Below, in pieces: positions 21,001 to 30,922 of a stretch of 64,000 nt of DNA. Numbering within the stretch: the first letter of the stretch is position 1; the number at the start of each line of letters is the position of its first letter. Origin of the DNA: Isotricha intestinalis (lineage: Eukaryota; Ciliophora; Litostomatea; Vestibuliferida; Isotrichidae). Position numbers and translations under genes: made by a program. Under the pieces are notes generated by a model, which was not told the origin of the DNA, did no database searches, and was given only the letters and a program-made list of their open reading frames with translations. The stretch spans positions 20,772 to 84,771 of the forward strand of contig JAJJLU010003475.1 of the NCBI GenBank assembly GCA_023807065.1, written 5' to 3'.

Positions 21001-21195
21001 GTTTTTGAAGGAAATGCTTCTTATTATAGTTGGAGATTATTTATTATTATTTTTTTTTTGGTTTGTACTGCAGTTTGTATTGGATTAGGAATTATGTTTT
21101 ATTTTAAAAGTACTCAATATTTAAGAGTTGATTCTGTGAATCAAAATATTAATAATGAAGTTTTAATTCCTGAAAAATTTGATATTGATGCTTAA
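18073..21195 (+). CDS. Large CD36/LIMP-2-like two-pass membrane protein
   Basis: The 1040-residue protein has one membrane helix at each end (about 6-28 and 1000-1024) and a very large ectodomain between. This is the CD36/SR-B topology. Family-like features are LWAKFPGDLETQLNHTFQFF just after the first helix, IEIGAPLFN and CVDPLSNMVLESNINLVYS near the end. The ectodomain has several Cys residues and many N-x-S/T sites. CD36-family proteins bind lipids or lysosomal ligands at the plasma membrane or in lysosomes. The usual length is 450-550, so this protein is about double. The extra part, roughly 130-800, is unlike anything I recognise, and the assignment needs a profile search. Confidence 0.55.
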   Translation: MKSKSWMIFFIILSVLFLLIAIFVPMILKAKKKQTSRNKSTPHSDNIKLWAKFPGDLETQLNHTFQFFDYSKVNISNDGIPLSNSKIILNELIDYNITNYDDKKDVIFFDSKKIYNILNESEYKNITSVSMGIFELLETLTNQPLYQRGINGIKYLIDKIIGNSESFTKKLFTVYSHDSLIYDEERLKKILFSKIKSEKVKDKLYSDENYGFKTIKGYYKWIIILGNDNLIQNSNWINEEFSLSKEEIYSIVGNDTFLHRYLNAFSNKIGNELKCDNNDCGEKLIFYQLNYRNVTRLIGIENLKDLMKILEPNFEINLSPEMDVYFNNIFSKSFQGNYNEYEINVNLLYSIFYGNYSIYSPSNAINLLNMNKTKNTFMAYEYYLLQEKQMYFITNYIFEFLPNEFRYIKFKESGKEYTIDENARAFTNFLQILVDNSYGKLIKYDNLLSILRALIIWAQLDQYKTQNICEEIFQRTLDDGKRVLKICSNKNLNFSSLEVLNSWLKPYKCALTGDFEQCDMTIFKEINKVVYFSEEDLKNLYNNDIFGKYILSTENIISKHYNCNGSCSALYLSKLQYTTCGVTNNPPDIIKDKKSESIKDWDPKSFENPVELKFYQKNCDTDCNEKSNGAVLSLYNTTKTILEPQNSEAYNNRVLIESIYTLYMNKITNSELGKKININNSERFFNSFKDMIKTQIFNDKIYQEYSNNSKIILGNEEEDKKYIEILSNGDYSEGFKPKLKSTTGFNFYLNLKESDYDEMTIETKQNDDTQILRRIVKMNGFPIFNVKKKEYDPLNNNYIEIGAPLFNSYDIEKGDVWFTDGYQFDSDLDNIYYYDELSSRILKFDYDDTKSYFSVDCKNYILNNNISLNLNENGDDNYNLKETLGLVSQRFNKPFIISNLNDENIKNKINIGDYKNENYICVDPLSNMVLESNINLVYSIYTKNLGNIFTLLKNNDFYPVLLYNRKYSVSINSYEKVFEGNASYYSWRLFIIIFFLVCTAVCIGLGIMFYFKSTQYLRVDSVNQNINNEVLIPEKFDIDA

Positions 21196-21447
21196 TTTAA
21201 ATAATATATTATTATTATTAAAAATAGACTTTTATAATATAAAATATCAATTAAATATAATTATTACTTGTGAGATACTTTAAAACTCTTTTTATTTATA
21301 ATATTATATATTTTCATTATTATTTAAATAAATGAATAAATACTTATATTTTTTTAATTATTTAATTTTATAATTTATTCCAAAAAAACATTTTTTAATA
21401 AAGCAAAACCTAACAATATAAAAATAAAGTAGATTAAAAAATAAAAA

Positions 21448-23001
21448 ATGGGAATTTATTTCTGTGATTGTTCAAACACAGAAAAAGGAGAAGAAGAAGA
21501 GAAAGAAAAAGATACATCATCAATAAATGAAATTCCCTTAAAAGAAATAAAATCAAAGCATTTATTATCAGAACAATCATTTAAAATAGATAAATCAATT
21601 ATAATAGGAAAAGGCGATGGAGATATAAGAGAAAAATATAAAATAGGAAGAAAATTAGGAAAAGGTTCTTTTGGCGAAGTTTATCTTTCAACAGATAAAA
21701 AAACGAATAAAAAAGTCGCAATTAAAGTTCTTCCAAAAACTAAATCACATACAGAAAATATTAATTCTGAAATTGTTAATGAAATTGATATTTTAAAAAC
21801 TTTAGAACATCAAAATATAGTAAAAATATATGAATTTTACGAAGGAAAAAATAATTTTTATATCGTAACTGAATATTGTAATGAAGGAAATTTAAAAAGA
21901 AAAATTACTCAAAATGAATTTCTTTCAGAAATTGAAACAGCATCAATAATGTTTCAATTATTTAGTGCAATTTCATATTGTAATACAAAAAATATAATGC
22001 ATAGAGATTTAAAACTAGAAAATATTATGTTAAATGATAAAACTTTATTTGGACTTCCATTTATTAAAATTATAGATTTTGGAACTGCAAAAATTTATGA
22101 AAATGAATATGAAAATTTAGTCATTGGAACTTTATTTTATATGGCTCCTGAAGTTTTTAATAAGAAATATACTGAAAAGTGTGATATGTGGTCTTTAGGA
22201 GTTATATTATATTATTTATTTACTAAAAAATTTCCCTTTCAAGGTCCTACTAAACCTAAATTAATTCATTCTATTGAGAATTGTAATTATAATATTAATT
22301 TAGGTCCTTTAAAAAAAGCTTCTGATGAGTTAAAAGATTTAATTCATCAGTTATTTAAAAAAAATATTAATGAAAGAATTTCAGTTAATGAAGCTTTAAA
22401 TCATTCTTGGTTTAAAAATTTAAAAATAAAAGAAAAATTATCTGAATTAACAACAGAACAAATAAATGAATGTTTAAATAATATAAAAAAATATAATCCT
22501 GATAAAGTAATTCAACAAGCATCAATAGCTTTTTTAATTCATAACTTTCCTCATATTGAAGGAATAAAAATTGCAAATTCATTATATTTAAAAATAGATC
22601 ATAATAATAATGGAGTAATTGAAAAAAATGAATTTATAAAAGAATTAACTAATTTATTCGAAGAACAAAATCAAAAAATTGATGAAAATTATATTTTAAC
22701 TTTATTTGATAAAATCGATGCTGATCGTTCTGGTTATATTGAACATGAAGAATTTATTAGAGCTGCTGCTAATAAGAATGATTTGTTAAATGAAACTATT
22801 TTAAAAAATTGCTTTGAATATTTTGATAAAAATAAAAATGGAGAAATTACTGTTGATGAAATTAAAAAAACTTTTAAAAATTATAAAGAAAAAATAACAG
22901 AAGATGAATTCTATAATATTGTTAAAGAATGTGATTTAGATAAAAATGGGGTTATTGATTTTAATGAATTTAAAATTGTTATTGAGAAAATTTTAATATA
23001 A
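21448..23001 (+). CDS. Calcium-dependent protein kinase (CDPK), probably myristoylated
   Basis: The 517-residue protein begins MGIYFCDCS. Gly2 is a likely myristoylation site, with nearby Cys residues for palmitoylation, so membrane attachment is expected. The kinase domain (about 60-320) has LGKGSFGEVYL, AIKV, HRDLKLEN, DFGTA and GTLFYMAPEV. A junction region precedes four EF-hands: DHNNNGVIEKNE, DADRSGYIEHEE, DKNKNGEITVDE and DLDKNGVIDFNE (about 383-515). All four loops keep the acidic calcium ligands. Length and order are those of canonical plant/alveolate CDPKs. It supports an alveolate-type calcium signalling system here. The stop is TAA. Confidence 0.93.
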   Translation: MGIYFCDCSNTEKGEEEEKEKDTSSINEIPLKEIKSKHLLSEQSFKIDKSIIIGKGDGDIREKYKIGRKLGKGSFGEVYLSTDKKTNKKVAIKVLPKTKSHTENINSEIVNEIDILKTLEHQNIVKIYEFYEGKNNFYIVTEYCNEGNLKRKITQNEFLSEIETASIMFQLFSAISYCNTKNIMHRDLKLENIMLNDKTLFGLPFIKIIDFGTAKIYENEYENLVIGTLFYMAPEVFNKKYTEKCDMWSLGVILYYLFTKKFPFQGPTKPKLIHSIENCNYNINLGPLKKASDELKDLIHQLFKKNINERISVNEALNHSWFKNLKIKEKLSELTTEQINECLNNIKKYNPDKVIQQASIAFLIHNFPHIEGIKIANSLYLKIDHNNNGVIEKNEFIKELTNLFEEQNQKIDENYILTLFDKIDADRSGYIEHEEFIRAAANKNDLLNETILKNCFEYFDKNKNGEITVDEIKKTFKNYKEKITEDEFYNIVKECDLDKNGVIDFNEFKIVIEKILI

Positions 23002-23421
23002 TGATAAGATGTTCAAAATAAAATATTATTTTATTAGATATATTATTAATGTAATATTATTTAAAAATCAATTAAATAATATTTAAAAATATAATATAAT
23101 TCAAAAATCTTAAGGTTTTATATTTTAATCTAATTATTTTTAAGAAAATATGACTATAACAGATAAAAGTTTAAAAGATAATGATAAAAATATAAAGTAT
23201 TAAGATAAAAGATTTATTGTCAACAGAAACAATATTGAATTTACTAAAACATTTATTTTATTTCCGATTGATAAAGAAAATATAAATAATGAGTTAATAT
23301 TGATATTGAATCTAATTAATTAATATTTCTTTTTTAATTTAAACAATTATAAAAACATATTAAAAATTTAATATATTAACATAAAATATGATAAATCTTT
23401 AGATATTTATAATATAATATA
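23002..23421. other. AT-rich spacer with a short broken reading frame
   Basis: Between the convergent CDPK and membrane-protein genes there is a 57-codon stretch (about 23150-23324, +). It opens MTITDKSLKDNDKN and is broken by one TAA. It could be a decayed small gene or chance. I see nothing else in the gap. Confidence 0.3.
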
Positions 23422-24075
23422 TCAATGTCTCAACCAAGCATTCATTTGAGAAAGTTTATTTTTTAAATCTAATTCAAAATCAACATTTCTTGTATCTTTC
23501 CCAACTTGAAAAAGTATAAAATCTCCTCCTGTTAATAAACTTGCATGAATAAAATAATCTTCATAACAACAACTAATCTTTTTTGTTGTTCTAAAAAATT
23601 TAATATTATTAGCTTTAAATTTTATATAAAAATAATTAATTGAACATCTTATTGTATTTTGTTTATAAATTGAAATTATTCTTGTTTCTTCATCAAATGT
23701 TACAATTATTGTATATGGTATTAAAAGAAATATTATTATTATTATTACAAATATTATTAATAATATTATAAAAAATAATCTACTCCTTTTACTTACACTT
23801 ATTATTATTATTGATATTATTGCTAAAAAAGCAAAAAATAATAAACCAAAAAAAACCCATTTTCTTTGAAAAAATTCTAATTTTGTTAAATATAATATTT
23901 TATTTTGACTTTGGTAATTTATATTATTTTGTAAATTTATTCCTTCTTGATTAATATAATAATTATTATTATTCTTTAAATTTGGTTGCTGATTATTATT
24001 ATTTTGAATAAAATCACTATTATTTTGTTGATATTCAATATTATTATTTTGTAATTGACGTTCAAAATTATTCAT
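23422..24075 (-). CDS. Small membrane protein, two transmembrane segments, unknown family
   Basis: The 217-residue protein has an Asn/Gln-rich N-terminal tail (about 1-65). Two adjacent hydrophobic helices follow (about 73-93, FFGLLFFAFLAIISIIIISV, and 99-122). A soluble C-terminal part of beta character, such as TIIVTFDEETRIISIYKQN, ends the protein. The topology suggests a hairpin anchor with both termini on one side. The C-terminal domain looks like a PH-like or DUF-type beta domain. I do not recognise it. It ends in TGA, one of two TGA stops here. The start is 81 nt from the divergent DUF229 gene. Confidence 0.6.
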   Translation of the reverse strand: MNNFERQLQNNNIEYQQNNSDFIQNNNNQQPNLKNNNNYYINQEGINLQNNINYQSQNKILYLTKLEFFQRKWVFFGLLFFAFLAIISIIIISVSKRSRLFFIILLIIFVIIIIIFLLIPYTIIVTFDEETRIISIYKQNTIRCSINYFYIKFKANNIKFFRTTKKISCCYEDYFIHASLLTGGDFILFQVGKDTRNVDFELDLKNKLSQMNAWLRH

Positions 24076-24156
24076 TTATTTATAAATTATAAAAATAATT
24101 AAAATAATATTACGTAATTATTAAATCAATAAAGAATTTAAATTTCCATTTAAATA

Positions 24157-26121
24157 ATGTATAATATCTACTTAATAACTTTAGAACAGAAATTACGAAA
24201 AATAAAAATAACTCCATATACAAAGCATTTAATAAATTTCAATAGTTTTATATTATTTGCTTTTTCCTTAGCATTTTATATAAAAAGTTTACAAGGATGT
24301 TCATATGCTTTTTATCGATGTTTATGGGGAAAAGGATATGCTTTTTTTGAATCAAAAAAAGACGAATGTGTTTTTGCTTCTTTAGCAGCAACTTCTTTAT
24401 TTTTTTGTGCTATTCACAAATATATAACAAGAACAATATTAATTCCAATAATAACTATTTATCCTATTATGTTTTATTTCAATCAAGGAAATGATTTACG
24501 AAAACATGGAAATTATAATACTTTTGTTTTTTGTTTAACATTTATAATTTTATATTCTTTTTTAGAATATTCATACTGGGTTTTTAATACATGTACAAAA
24601 GGACAATTTAAAAAAGGTTTTATATTAGCATCAATAGTATTATTACCATTTATATATTTTATTATTGTTTCTTTATATTCTTGTAGGACTTGGACTCAAG
24701 GTTTAAGTGGTGTTAGAATTGATAATTCAAAACAATATAATTCTTGTAAAATTAGAGAACCTAAATTTTGCACAATTGAAACTTTAGATAATATATTTGA
24801 TTTAAGTAAGTATTTAATTAAAACTTGTAAAAATACAAGGAATAAAAAAGAATTTTTATTACCTTATTTAAAAGGAAGAGAAAATTTTACTAATTATGCA
24901 TATCCTGATACTTCAAAATATACTTTTAGACATCAATCTTTTTTAGGTTCTTTTCATTCATTAGTTCTTGAAGGAATTTATAATGCTGATGATCCCGGAA
25001 AAAAAATTCCAGAAGTAATAGTTTCATATGATAAAGATGGATTAGGGGAAATATCAATGAAAATAACACCAAATGAAACATTAATAAAAGAAAGAAGAGA
25101 AATATCTAAGAAAAATAAAGTAAAATTTGAGAATGTATTAATAATATATATCGATGCAATTTCAAGGAATCATTTTCTTAGAAAATTGAAAAAAACATCT
25201 AAAGTAATAAATGAATATATAATAGATAATAAGAATAAAAAACCAAAATATAATTCATTTCAATTTATGAAATACTCTAATTTTAGAGGAAGTACATTTG
25301 AAAATGTAAAGCCAATGTTATATGGAGTTCCAGGAACAGCAGATGGAGGAATATTATTAACTAAATATTATAAAGAAAAAGGTTTTATAACAATGGCATC
25401 TGATAATTTATGTTCAAGAGAAGTATTTGATATTCAAGAATATTGTACAACAAATATGCATTATGAAGCATCAGATCATGAAAATTTTGCTTTATTTTGT
25501 GATATTAATTATTCTACTTTAAGTAGTAGATTTGGTCAATTTCATGGTCAATATTCTCTTTTAAGAAGATGTTTATATGGAAGAGATACTTTCGAATATG
25601 TTTATGATTATGCTGATTTGTTTTGGGATGCTTATCCTAATGAAAGAAAATTTGCTAGAATCAGTTTTATTGATGCTCATGAAGGTACTTTAGAAGTTAT
25701 TAAATATATGGATAATTATTTAGAAAAGTTTCTTAAAAATTTTATTCATTTTAAAATGAATGATAATACTGCACTCTTTATTGTCAGTGATCATGGAGAA
25801 AATATGGTTAGTTTACATCATTATTTAAAAGGAAGTGAATTCAAATATGAAACTACTTTAGGAACTTTCTTTTTAATTTTACCTGAAAATAATAAACTTT
25901 ACAATTATAATGTTGATAATATTAGAATTAATCAACAAAGATTTATTACTCCTTATGATATTCATGATACTTTAATTAATATTCTTTTTGATGAATGTGA
26001 TTATTATTCTGGAAGTGGCCAAACTTTATTTCAAAAAGTTGATGGTTTAAAAAGAAGTTGTGCAAATTATCCTAAAGATTTTGATAATATGGAAAGATAT
26101 TGTAGTTGTATAAGTCATTAA
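24157..26121 (+). CDS. DUF229 family membrane protein (paralogue 2)
   Basis: The 654-residue paralogue of the protein at 5728-7758 has the same five hydrophobic N-terminal segments and the same large catalytic-type domain. Shared motifs are LIIYIDAISRNHF (about 328-340), SFIDAHEGTLEVIKYMD, SDHGENM (about 544), FITPYDIHDTLIN and the end MERYCSC. All presumed metal ligands of the alkaline-phosphatase superfamily are kept, so it is probably an active phospho- or sulfo-ester enzyme or transferase at a membrane. The two copies are 16 kb apart on the same strand with unrelated genes between, so this is not a simple tandem pair. Its TAA stop is 16 nt from the convergent WD40 gene stop. Confidence 0.8.
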   Translation: MYNIYLITLEQKLRKIKITPYTKHLINFNSFILFAFSLAFYIKSLQGCSYAFYRCLWGKGYAFFESKKDECVFASLAATSLFFCAIHKYITRTILIPIITIYPIMFYFNQGNDLRKHGNYNTFVFCLTFIILYSFLEYSYWVFNTCTKGQFKKGFILASIVLLPFIYFIIVSLYSCRTWTQGLSGVRIDNSKQYNSCKIREPKFCTIETLDNIFDLSKYLIKTCKNTRNKKEFLLPYLKGRENFTNYAYPDTSKYTFRHQSFLGSFHSLVLEGIYNADDPGKKIPEVIVSYDKDGLGEISMKITPNETLIKERREISKKNKVKFENVLIIYIDAISRNHFLRKLKKTSKVINEYIIDNKNKKPKYNSFQFMKYSNFRGSTFENVKPMLYGVPGTADGGILLTKYYKEKGFITMASDNLCSREVFDIQEYCTTNMHYEASDHENFALFCDINYSTLSSRFGQFHGQYSLLRRCLYGRDTFEYVYDYADLFWDAYPNERKFARISFIDAHEGTLEVIKYMDNYLEKFLKNFIHFKMNDNTALFIVSDHGENMVSLHHYLKGSEFKYETTLGTFFLILPENNKLYNYNVDNIRINQQRFITPYDIHDTLINILFDECDYYSGSGQTLFQKVDGLKRSCANYPKDFDNMERYCSCISH

Positions 26122-26137
26122 AAAAAAGTATTTAAAT

Positions 26138-27511
26138 TTATCCTTTAATTTTATTTCTATAATTAATATACCAAATATTTATTACACTATCTTCTGAAAA
26201 ACTTGCAATTAATTTATTATCTAATTGAACAATTCCAATAACTCTATTCTTATGTGAATTTTGAATAGAATATATTAATTTATAAGTAATATTTTCATAT
26301 ATATTCATTGTAGCTCTATTTCCAGCAGCAATAATAAGATTTAAAGATTTTAAATAGGTAATTCCCCAAATAATTTCATTAGAAAATTGAATAATTGTTT
26401 CTTGATTAAAATTATTATTTGAAATATCTTCAACATACATACAACCTTTCAATGAATCTGCAACTATAAATTTTTCATCATTAATAAAACAATATGAATA
26501 AGAATACATACATTTAATTAAATTAGTATAATTTATAATAGTATAATTATTTAAATCAATTAAATAAATTCCATTATAACTTCCATTGATTAAAATTTTT
26601 TTCTTTTCATTAACTTTAACAAAAGTTAAGGTACAATTTAATTGAATTTTTGTTATTAATTTATAATATTTATTATAATTTTTCTCATAAAAATTAATAT
26701 AATGATCTAAAGAACAAGAAACTAAATTTTGGTAATGATTATATAATTTTAAACAAAAAATTTTTCCATCATGAGGATTTTCAATTCCATTAAATTCCTC
26801 CTCAAAAGAATCTCCTATTAACTTCCAAAATTTAATATGCTTTGATGCTGTTATAAAATTTTCTTCATCTTTAATTAAAACATATGAAATTCCATCTTCA
26901 TTTATTTCTTTAATTTTTATCTGTTGAATTATATTAAATTCTGTATTACATATTATAATATCATTTTGAGATGTTACTGCTATTATATTTCCTGAAGGGA
27001 AAACATCTAAACTTTGAATAATTCCTGAATTAATATTTAATGAATGAATTGGAGTAATTATATTCATTTCTGATAGAAATGTTTCATCGATATTATATTT
27101 TTTTTTTTTTTCTTTTTTTTTTATATTCTTTTTTTCTTCTTTTCTTATTTCTTGTGGAATTAATGATCTACTTCTAATACTCTTATCCTTTTTTAATGGC
27201 AAATTATAATTATGTAAATTTTTCTTTTCTTTTTCTTTTTCTTTTTCATTTTCTTTTTCTATTTCTTTTTCTATTTCTTTTTTGTTAAAGTTAAATTCTA
27301 AAAGAATTTTATTATTATCTCTAAAATGAATTATTGCTCTATGACATAAGGGATTGTCATTAAAAATATTTTTATTTTCTTTTTTTTTTGATTCTTCTAT
27401 TACTACTTTATTTCTTATATTCATCATATCATTTTTTTTTTTTGGAAAAATTATTTGGCTTGATCTAAAGTTTATAGGCTTTCTTATATATATATTTTTT
27501 TTAGAATCCAT
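26138..27511 (-). CDS. WD40-repeat protein with basic low-complexity N-terminus
   Basis: The 457-residue protein has a Lys/Glu-rich N-terminal third (about 1-140, including a run of Glu-Lys dipeptides). A WD40 propeller covers about 145-450. Blade signatures include SLDVFPSGNIIAVTSQNDII, KHIKFWKL, VSCSLDHYINFYEK and IASFSEDSVINIWYIN. There is no enzymatic domain, and it probably works as a scaffold. The family is too divergent to name. The start is set by ATG after an A/T spacer. The stop is TAA. Confidence 0.7.
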   Translation of the reverse strand: MDSKKNIYIRKPINFRSSQIIFPKKKNDMMNIRNKVVIEESKKKENKNIFNDNPLCHRAIIHFRDNNKILLEFNFNKKEIEKEIEKENEKEKEKEKKNLHNYNLPLKKDKSIRSRSLIPQEIRKEEKKNIKKKEKKKKYNIDETFLSEMNIITPIHSLNINSGIIQSLDVFPSGNIIAVTSQNDIIICNTEFNIIQQIKIKEINEDGISYVLIKDEENFITASKHIKFWKLIGDSFEEEFNGIENPHDGKIFCLKLYNHYQNLVSCSLDHYINFYEKNYNKYYKLITKIQLNCTLTFVKVNEKKKILINGSYNGIYLIDLNNYTIINYTNLIKCMYSYSYCFINDEKFIVADSLKGCMYVEDISNNNFNQETIIQFSNEIIWGITYLKSLNLIIAAGNRATMNIYENITYKLIYSIQNSHKNRVIGIVQLDNKLIASFSEDSVINIWYINYRNKIKG

Positions 27512-27729
27512 TTTTTATCTATAAATTTATTTTAAAAGTTAATTATATACGTTTAAATAATAAAAATTACTTTTAAATGAGTTTATTATTTATATTTATA
27601 ATTTTATATCTTTATAAATGAATGAATGACTTAAATAAAAAATATAATTTTTAATTAAATTTCTTAATTTATATTACTAACTAATCTAATATTTCAAAAA
27701 TAAAAATTAATTAAAACTATTAATACTAT

Positions 27730-29679
27730 TTAAATTCCTTTAAAATTAACCCCATTAAATAATTCTTTGGGTTTAATTTCTCCTCTTTGAATTTTTAAAA
27801 TATGTTTAATTAAATCATAATTAATTTCTTCAGTAAGAATAGAATCATGATTATATTTAGGATGATTTAAAACAAAATTTCTAACATATTTAGCATCAGT
27901 CCATAATTCTCCTTTAGCTTTTCTAGAAATAAAATCTAAGTATTTATCAAGAATATCACTTTTAAATAATTGATGACATCCTTCTTTAGCATATTTAATT
28001 AACCCAGGATAATTATAAGAAGGACATCCATTAATAATTTCATTAATAGTTAATTCTTTAATATTTTCTTGATCTTCTTCATAAGTTATTTTTTCTCTTT
28101 CTTCTTCACTAACAGACTGAATTTTAAAACAATCATATCCAAAACCTTTATTTTGGTTTAAAGAATTAATCCTCCAAAAAAACTTTTGATTATTAATAGC
28201 ATCTCTTTGAAAAGCTCTTTCAAAGTTAATATCAGTTTTAGAGATTGGAATAATAAAATTACAATCATAATTAAAAATAATACAATAAATAGATAAAATA
28301 AAAGCAACCATTGAAGTATTTTCAAAAGGAGTTATTTGAATATCACAAGGTCTTACTTCTATTTTAAATGAAGTATCTCCATCAGAAGGTCTTGGTAGTT
28401 TAAATCTTAAAGAATTCCAATTTGTAGAATTTATATTTTCAAAATGAGTATTATCATTATCATCATTTAAATTAACTTTTTCACTAAAAATAACTAAAGG
28501 ATCTCTAACTAATAAATTTGCGAAATGCATTGATAACTTTTTACTTAAACCACCTTTGATTAATTCATTATAATAACTTTCATTAATTGGAAATTTTTTA
28601 TAATCATTATTAAAATCATGAGAAAATTTAGTATCAGAAATATAAGAATAAACATGACTATATCTTGATTTATAAATAAATTTATCACTATTAATATTTC
28701 TTTCATCATCATTTCTATCATCAACACTTTGACTAATAACACTCCATCGATTATCATAATTAGATATTTTTCCTTTGTAAAAAGGAGAACAAGATGATAA
28801 AGCTAAAAAAATAGAAGTGAAAGGAATTAATTGATCATATAAATGAGAAGCACTTTTTAAACAACAAGCACCTAATGTCATTTGAAGACATGAATTTCCC
28901 ATTCCAAATCCCATCGCATCCATATATATAAAATTAGGGAATGGTTCTTCTTTTGATGCTGTTAAATTAGTATTAATATCTTTAAATATTGGAATTTTTA
29001 TTTCTACTTTTTTACCTCGACGTAATCTTATATTTCGAGTTAAACATCCAAAACGAGGATGACGATTTATTATCATGTCTTTTAAAAATTGTGATTTACT
29101 ATAAGGGTTGTTATTTATATCCTTTTTTTCTTCTTTTTCTTCTTTTACTTCTTTTTCTTCTTTTTCTTCTTTTTTTATATTTTGGGAATTTTCCTCTTTT
29201 TCTTCATTTAATCCTTTATAATAATCATCTTCTGAAAAGTAATCAAAACAAGAAATCATTGGGAAAGAAGCAAAAGATAATATTCCTTCATTTCCAAAAG
29301 TATTTTCAAGTTCTTTATATACTTTATTTATTGATTCTTCTAAATGAGAAATATCAAATATATCTAAAGGTTTAATTGGTAGTGCTTCAATCATCCATCC
29401 TCCATATTCATGTGCTATTATTGTATCTTTTAATATTAATTTTGTACCATAATTATTGATATCATTTTGTGCAGTAATGTCTAATAATACTTTTTTATTT
29501 GAATCATCTACTTTTATTTTATGAAATTCAAATTCTGTACCAAAAAGTGGTTTTCTACAAATTTTCTCGTTTTTGATTGTTTGAATTGTGTATTTGATAA
29601 ATCCTCTTTTTATTATTTCATGAAATTGCTTTGATTCATTAAATTCTAAAGCCCTACCAAATATCTTTAAAAAACCCAT
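27730..29679 (-). CDS. GCLC: Glutamate-cysteine ligase catalytic subunit
   Basis: The 649-residue protein matches eukaryotic GCLC (usual length about 640). The first residues, MGFLKIFGRALEF, are followed by the glutamate/ATP-site region PLFGTEFEFHKIKVD. Next are HEYGGWMIEALP and HPRFGCLTRN, and then FIYMDAMGFGMGNSCLQMT. The segment DNRWSVISQSVDDRN follows, and the C-terminal part has FKIEVRPCDIQITPFEN. The enzyme joins Glu and Cys in the first, rate-limiting step of glutathione synthesis in the cytosol. A Lys/Glu-rich insertion near 165-190 is unusual and probably a surface loop. A gene for glutathione synthesis is notable in a lineage I infer to be anaerobic. The stop is TAA. Confidence 0.93.
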   Translation of the reverse strand: MGFLKIFGRALEFNESKQFHEIIKRGFIKYTIQTIKNEKICRKPLFGTEFEFHKIKVDDSNKKVLLDITAQNDINNYGTKLILKDTIIAHEYGGWMIEALPIKPLDIFDISHLEESINKVYKELENTFGNEGILSFASFPMISCFDYFSEDDYYKGLNEEKEENSQNIKKEEKEEKEVKEEKEEKKDINNNPYSKSQFLKDMIINRHPRFGCLTRNIRLRRGKKVEIKIPIFKDINTNLTASKEEPFPNFIYMDAMGFGMGNSCLQMTLGACCLKSASHLYDQLIPFTSIFLALSSCSPFYKGKISNYDNRWSVISQSVDDRNDDERNINSDKFIYKSRYSHVYSYISDTKFSHDFNNDYKKFPINESYYNELIKGGLSKKLSMHFANLLVRDPLVIFSEKVNLNDDNDNTHFENINSTNWNSLRFKLPRPSDGDTSFKIEVRPCDIQITPFENTSMVAFILSIYCIIFNYDCNFIIPISKTDINFERAFQRDAINNQKFFWRINSLNQNKGFGYDCFKIQSVSEEEREKITYEEDQENIKELTINEIINGCPSYNYPGLIKYAKEGCHQLFKSDILDKYLDFISRKAKGELWTDAKYVRNFVLNHPKYNHDSILTEEINYDLIKHILKIQRGEIKPKELFNGVNFKGI

Positions 29680-29866
29680 TCTTTAGTTATTTTAAATAAT
29701 TACAGAATAATTAACTCAATTAAAAATTGAATAAATAATTAAAATTAAATATACTTAAAAAACTGTAAATTATATAACTCATTTTAAATAATAATTTTCT
29801 CTGTTATTTCTTTATTTTTATTTTTAAATAAATAATTAATTAATATTTAATCTTTTAATTAAAATA

Positions 29867-30691
29867 ATGGACGATAATTTAATAAAAAACAATAGTATAG
29901 AATCAAACGAATATGAAAACAAAAAATCAATGTTATTTTATATTTTAATAATAATAATTCTTCTAATAATAATAGTCTTAATTGTACTATTAATAATATA
30001 TCTAAATAAAGAAAGTGAAATAAATATGATTAAAGAATATGATTTTTATGTTTTTCAAATAAGAAATCCAAGAATAGAATGTTTAAGATATGACAAGGGA
30101 AATTCATGTATGAAATTATATGATAAATTACCAAATGGAATACTTTCAATTCATGGTTTATGGCCTTCAATATTAAATAGACCTGTTAAGTCTTATATGT
30201 ATGTTATGTGCACAAATAAAGATATTAAAGTTATTAATGATGGAAGTGAGCTTTTTAAAAATTTAGAAGTTTATTGGATCAATGAATCTAATATTGATAT
30301 TTGGGAACATGAATATAAAAAACATGGTTATTGCTATAATGTAAGAATGAATTATAATGAAAGTAATTATACTTTTTATTTCAATGATACTTTTAATTTA
30401 TATAAGAGATTAGAATTTGATAAATTTATTGTTTCTAATTTTACTCCTGATGATAATGGATTTTATAATTTTAATTATTCTGATTTAAATGATGTAATTA
30501 AAAAAAAATATGGTAAAAAAGGTTATATATCATGTTATAATTATAATGATACTCAACTTTTATATGAAATTGGCTTTGCTTTAGATTTATCATTTAAATT
30601 CATTGAACATGAAGGTTCTGAAGTTACTGATAATAGAAAATGTAATGAAAGTAAAATTATAACTTTAATCAATTCTAATTTTACACTTTAA
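29867..30691 (+). CDS. Membrane-anchored RNase T2-family ribonuclease
   Basis: The 274-residue protein has one N-terminal membrane helix (about 23-47, IIIILLIIIVLIVLLIIYL) that anchors a lumenal or extracellular RNase T2 domain. Both catalytic blocks are present: CAS I as SIHGLWPS and CAS II as WEHEYKKHGYC. The usual Glu-x-x-Lys-His-Gly core is kept (EYKKHG), with both catalytic His residues. T2 enzymes cleave RNA through 2',3'-cyclic intermediates in secretory or vacuolar/lysosomal compartments. An uncleaved signal anchor instead of a signal peptide is a small oddity. Several N-x-S/T sites fit a secretory location. The stop is TAA. Confidence 0.9.
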   Translation: MDDNLIKNNSIESNEYENKKSMLFYILIIIILLIIIVLIVLLIIYLNKESEINMIKEYDFYVFQIRNPRIECLRYDKGNSCMKLYDKLPNGILSIHGLWPSILNRPVKSYMYVMCTNKDIKVINDGSELFKNLEVYWINESNIDIWEHEYKKHGYCYNVRMNYNESNYTFYFNDTFNLYKRLEFDKFIVSNFTPDDNGFYNFNYSDLNDVIKKKYGKKGYISCYNYNDTQLLYEIGFALDLSFKFIEHEGSEVTDNRKCNESKIITLINSNFTL

Positions 30692-30922
30692 AATATTTAA
30701 TTAATAACTATAAAAATAACTTAAATAAAAAAATTATAAAATAATCAATATTAACTTAAATAATCTTCTTTATTATTTTAAAATATAAATCTTAGATTTT
30801 CTTCTTAACTTCTTCATCATAATAACTTTATCTAAAACTCCTAAAAAAAAATAATATTAAATAACATTTTAATTATTATGAAATTATGATTAAATAAAAT
30901 TATAATAATAAAATAATAAAAA

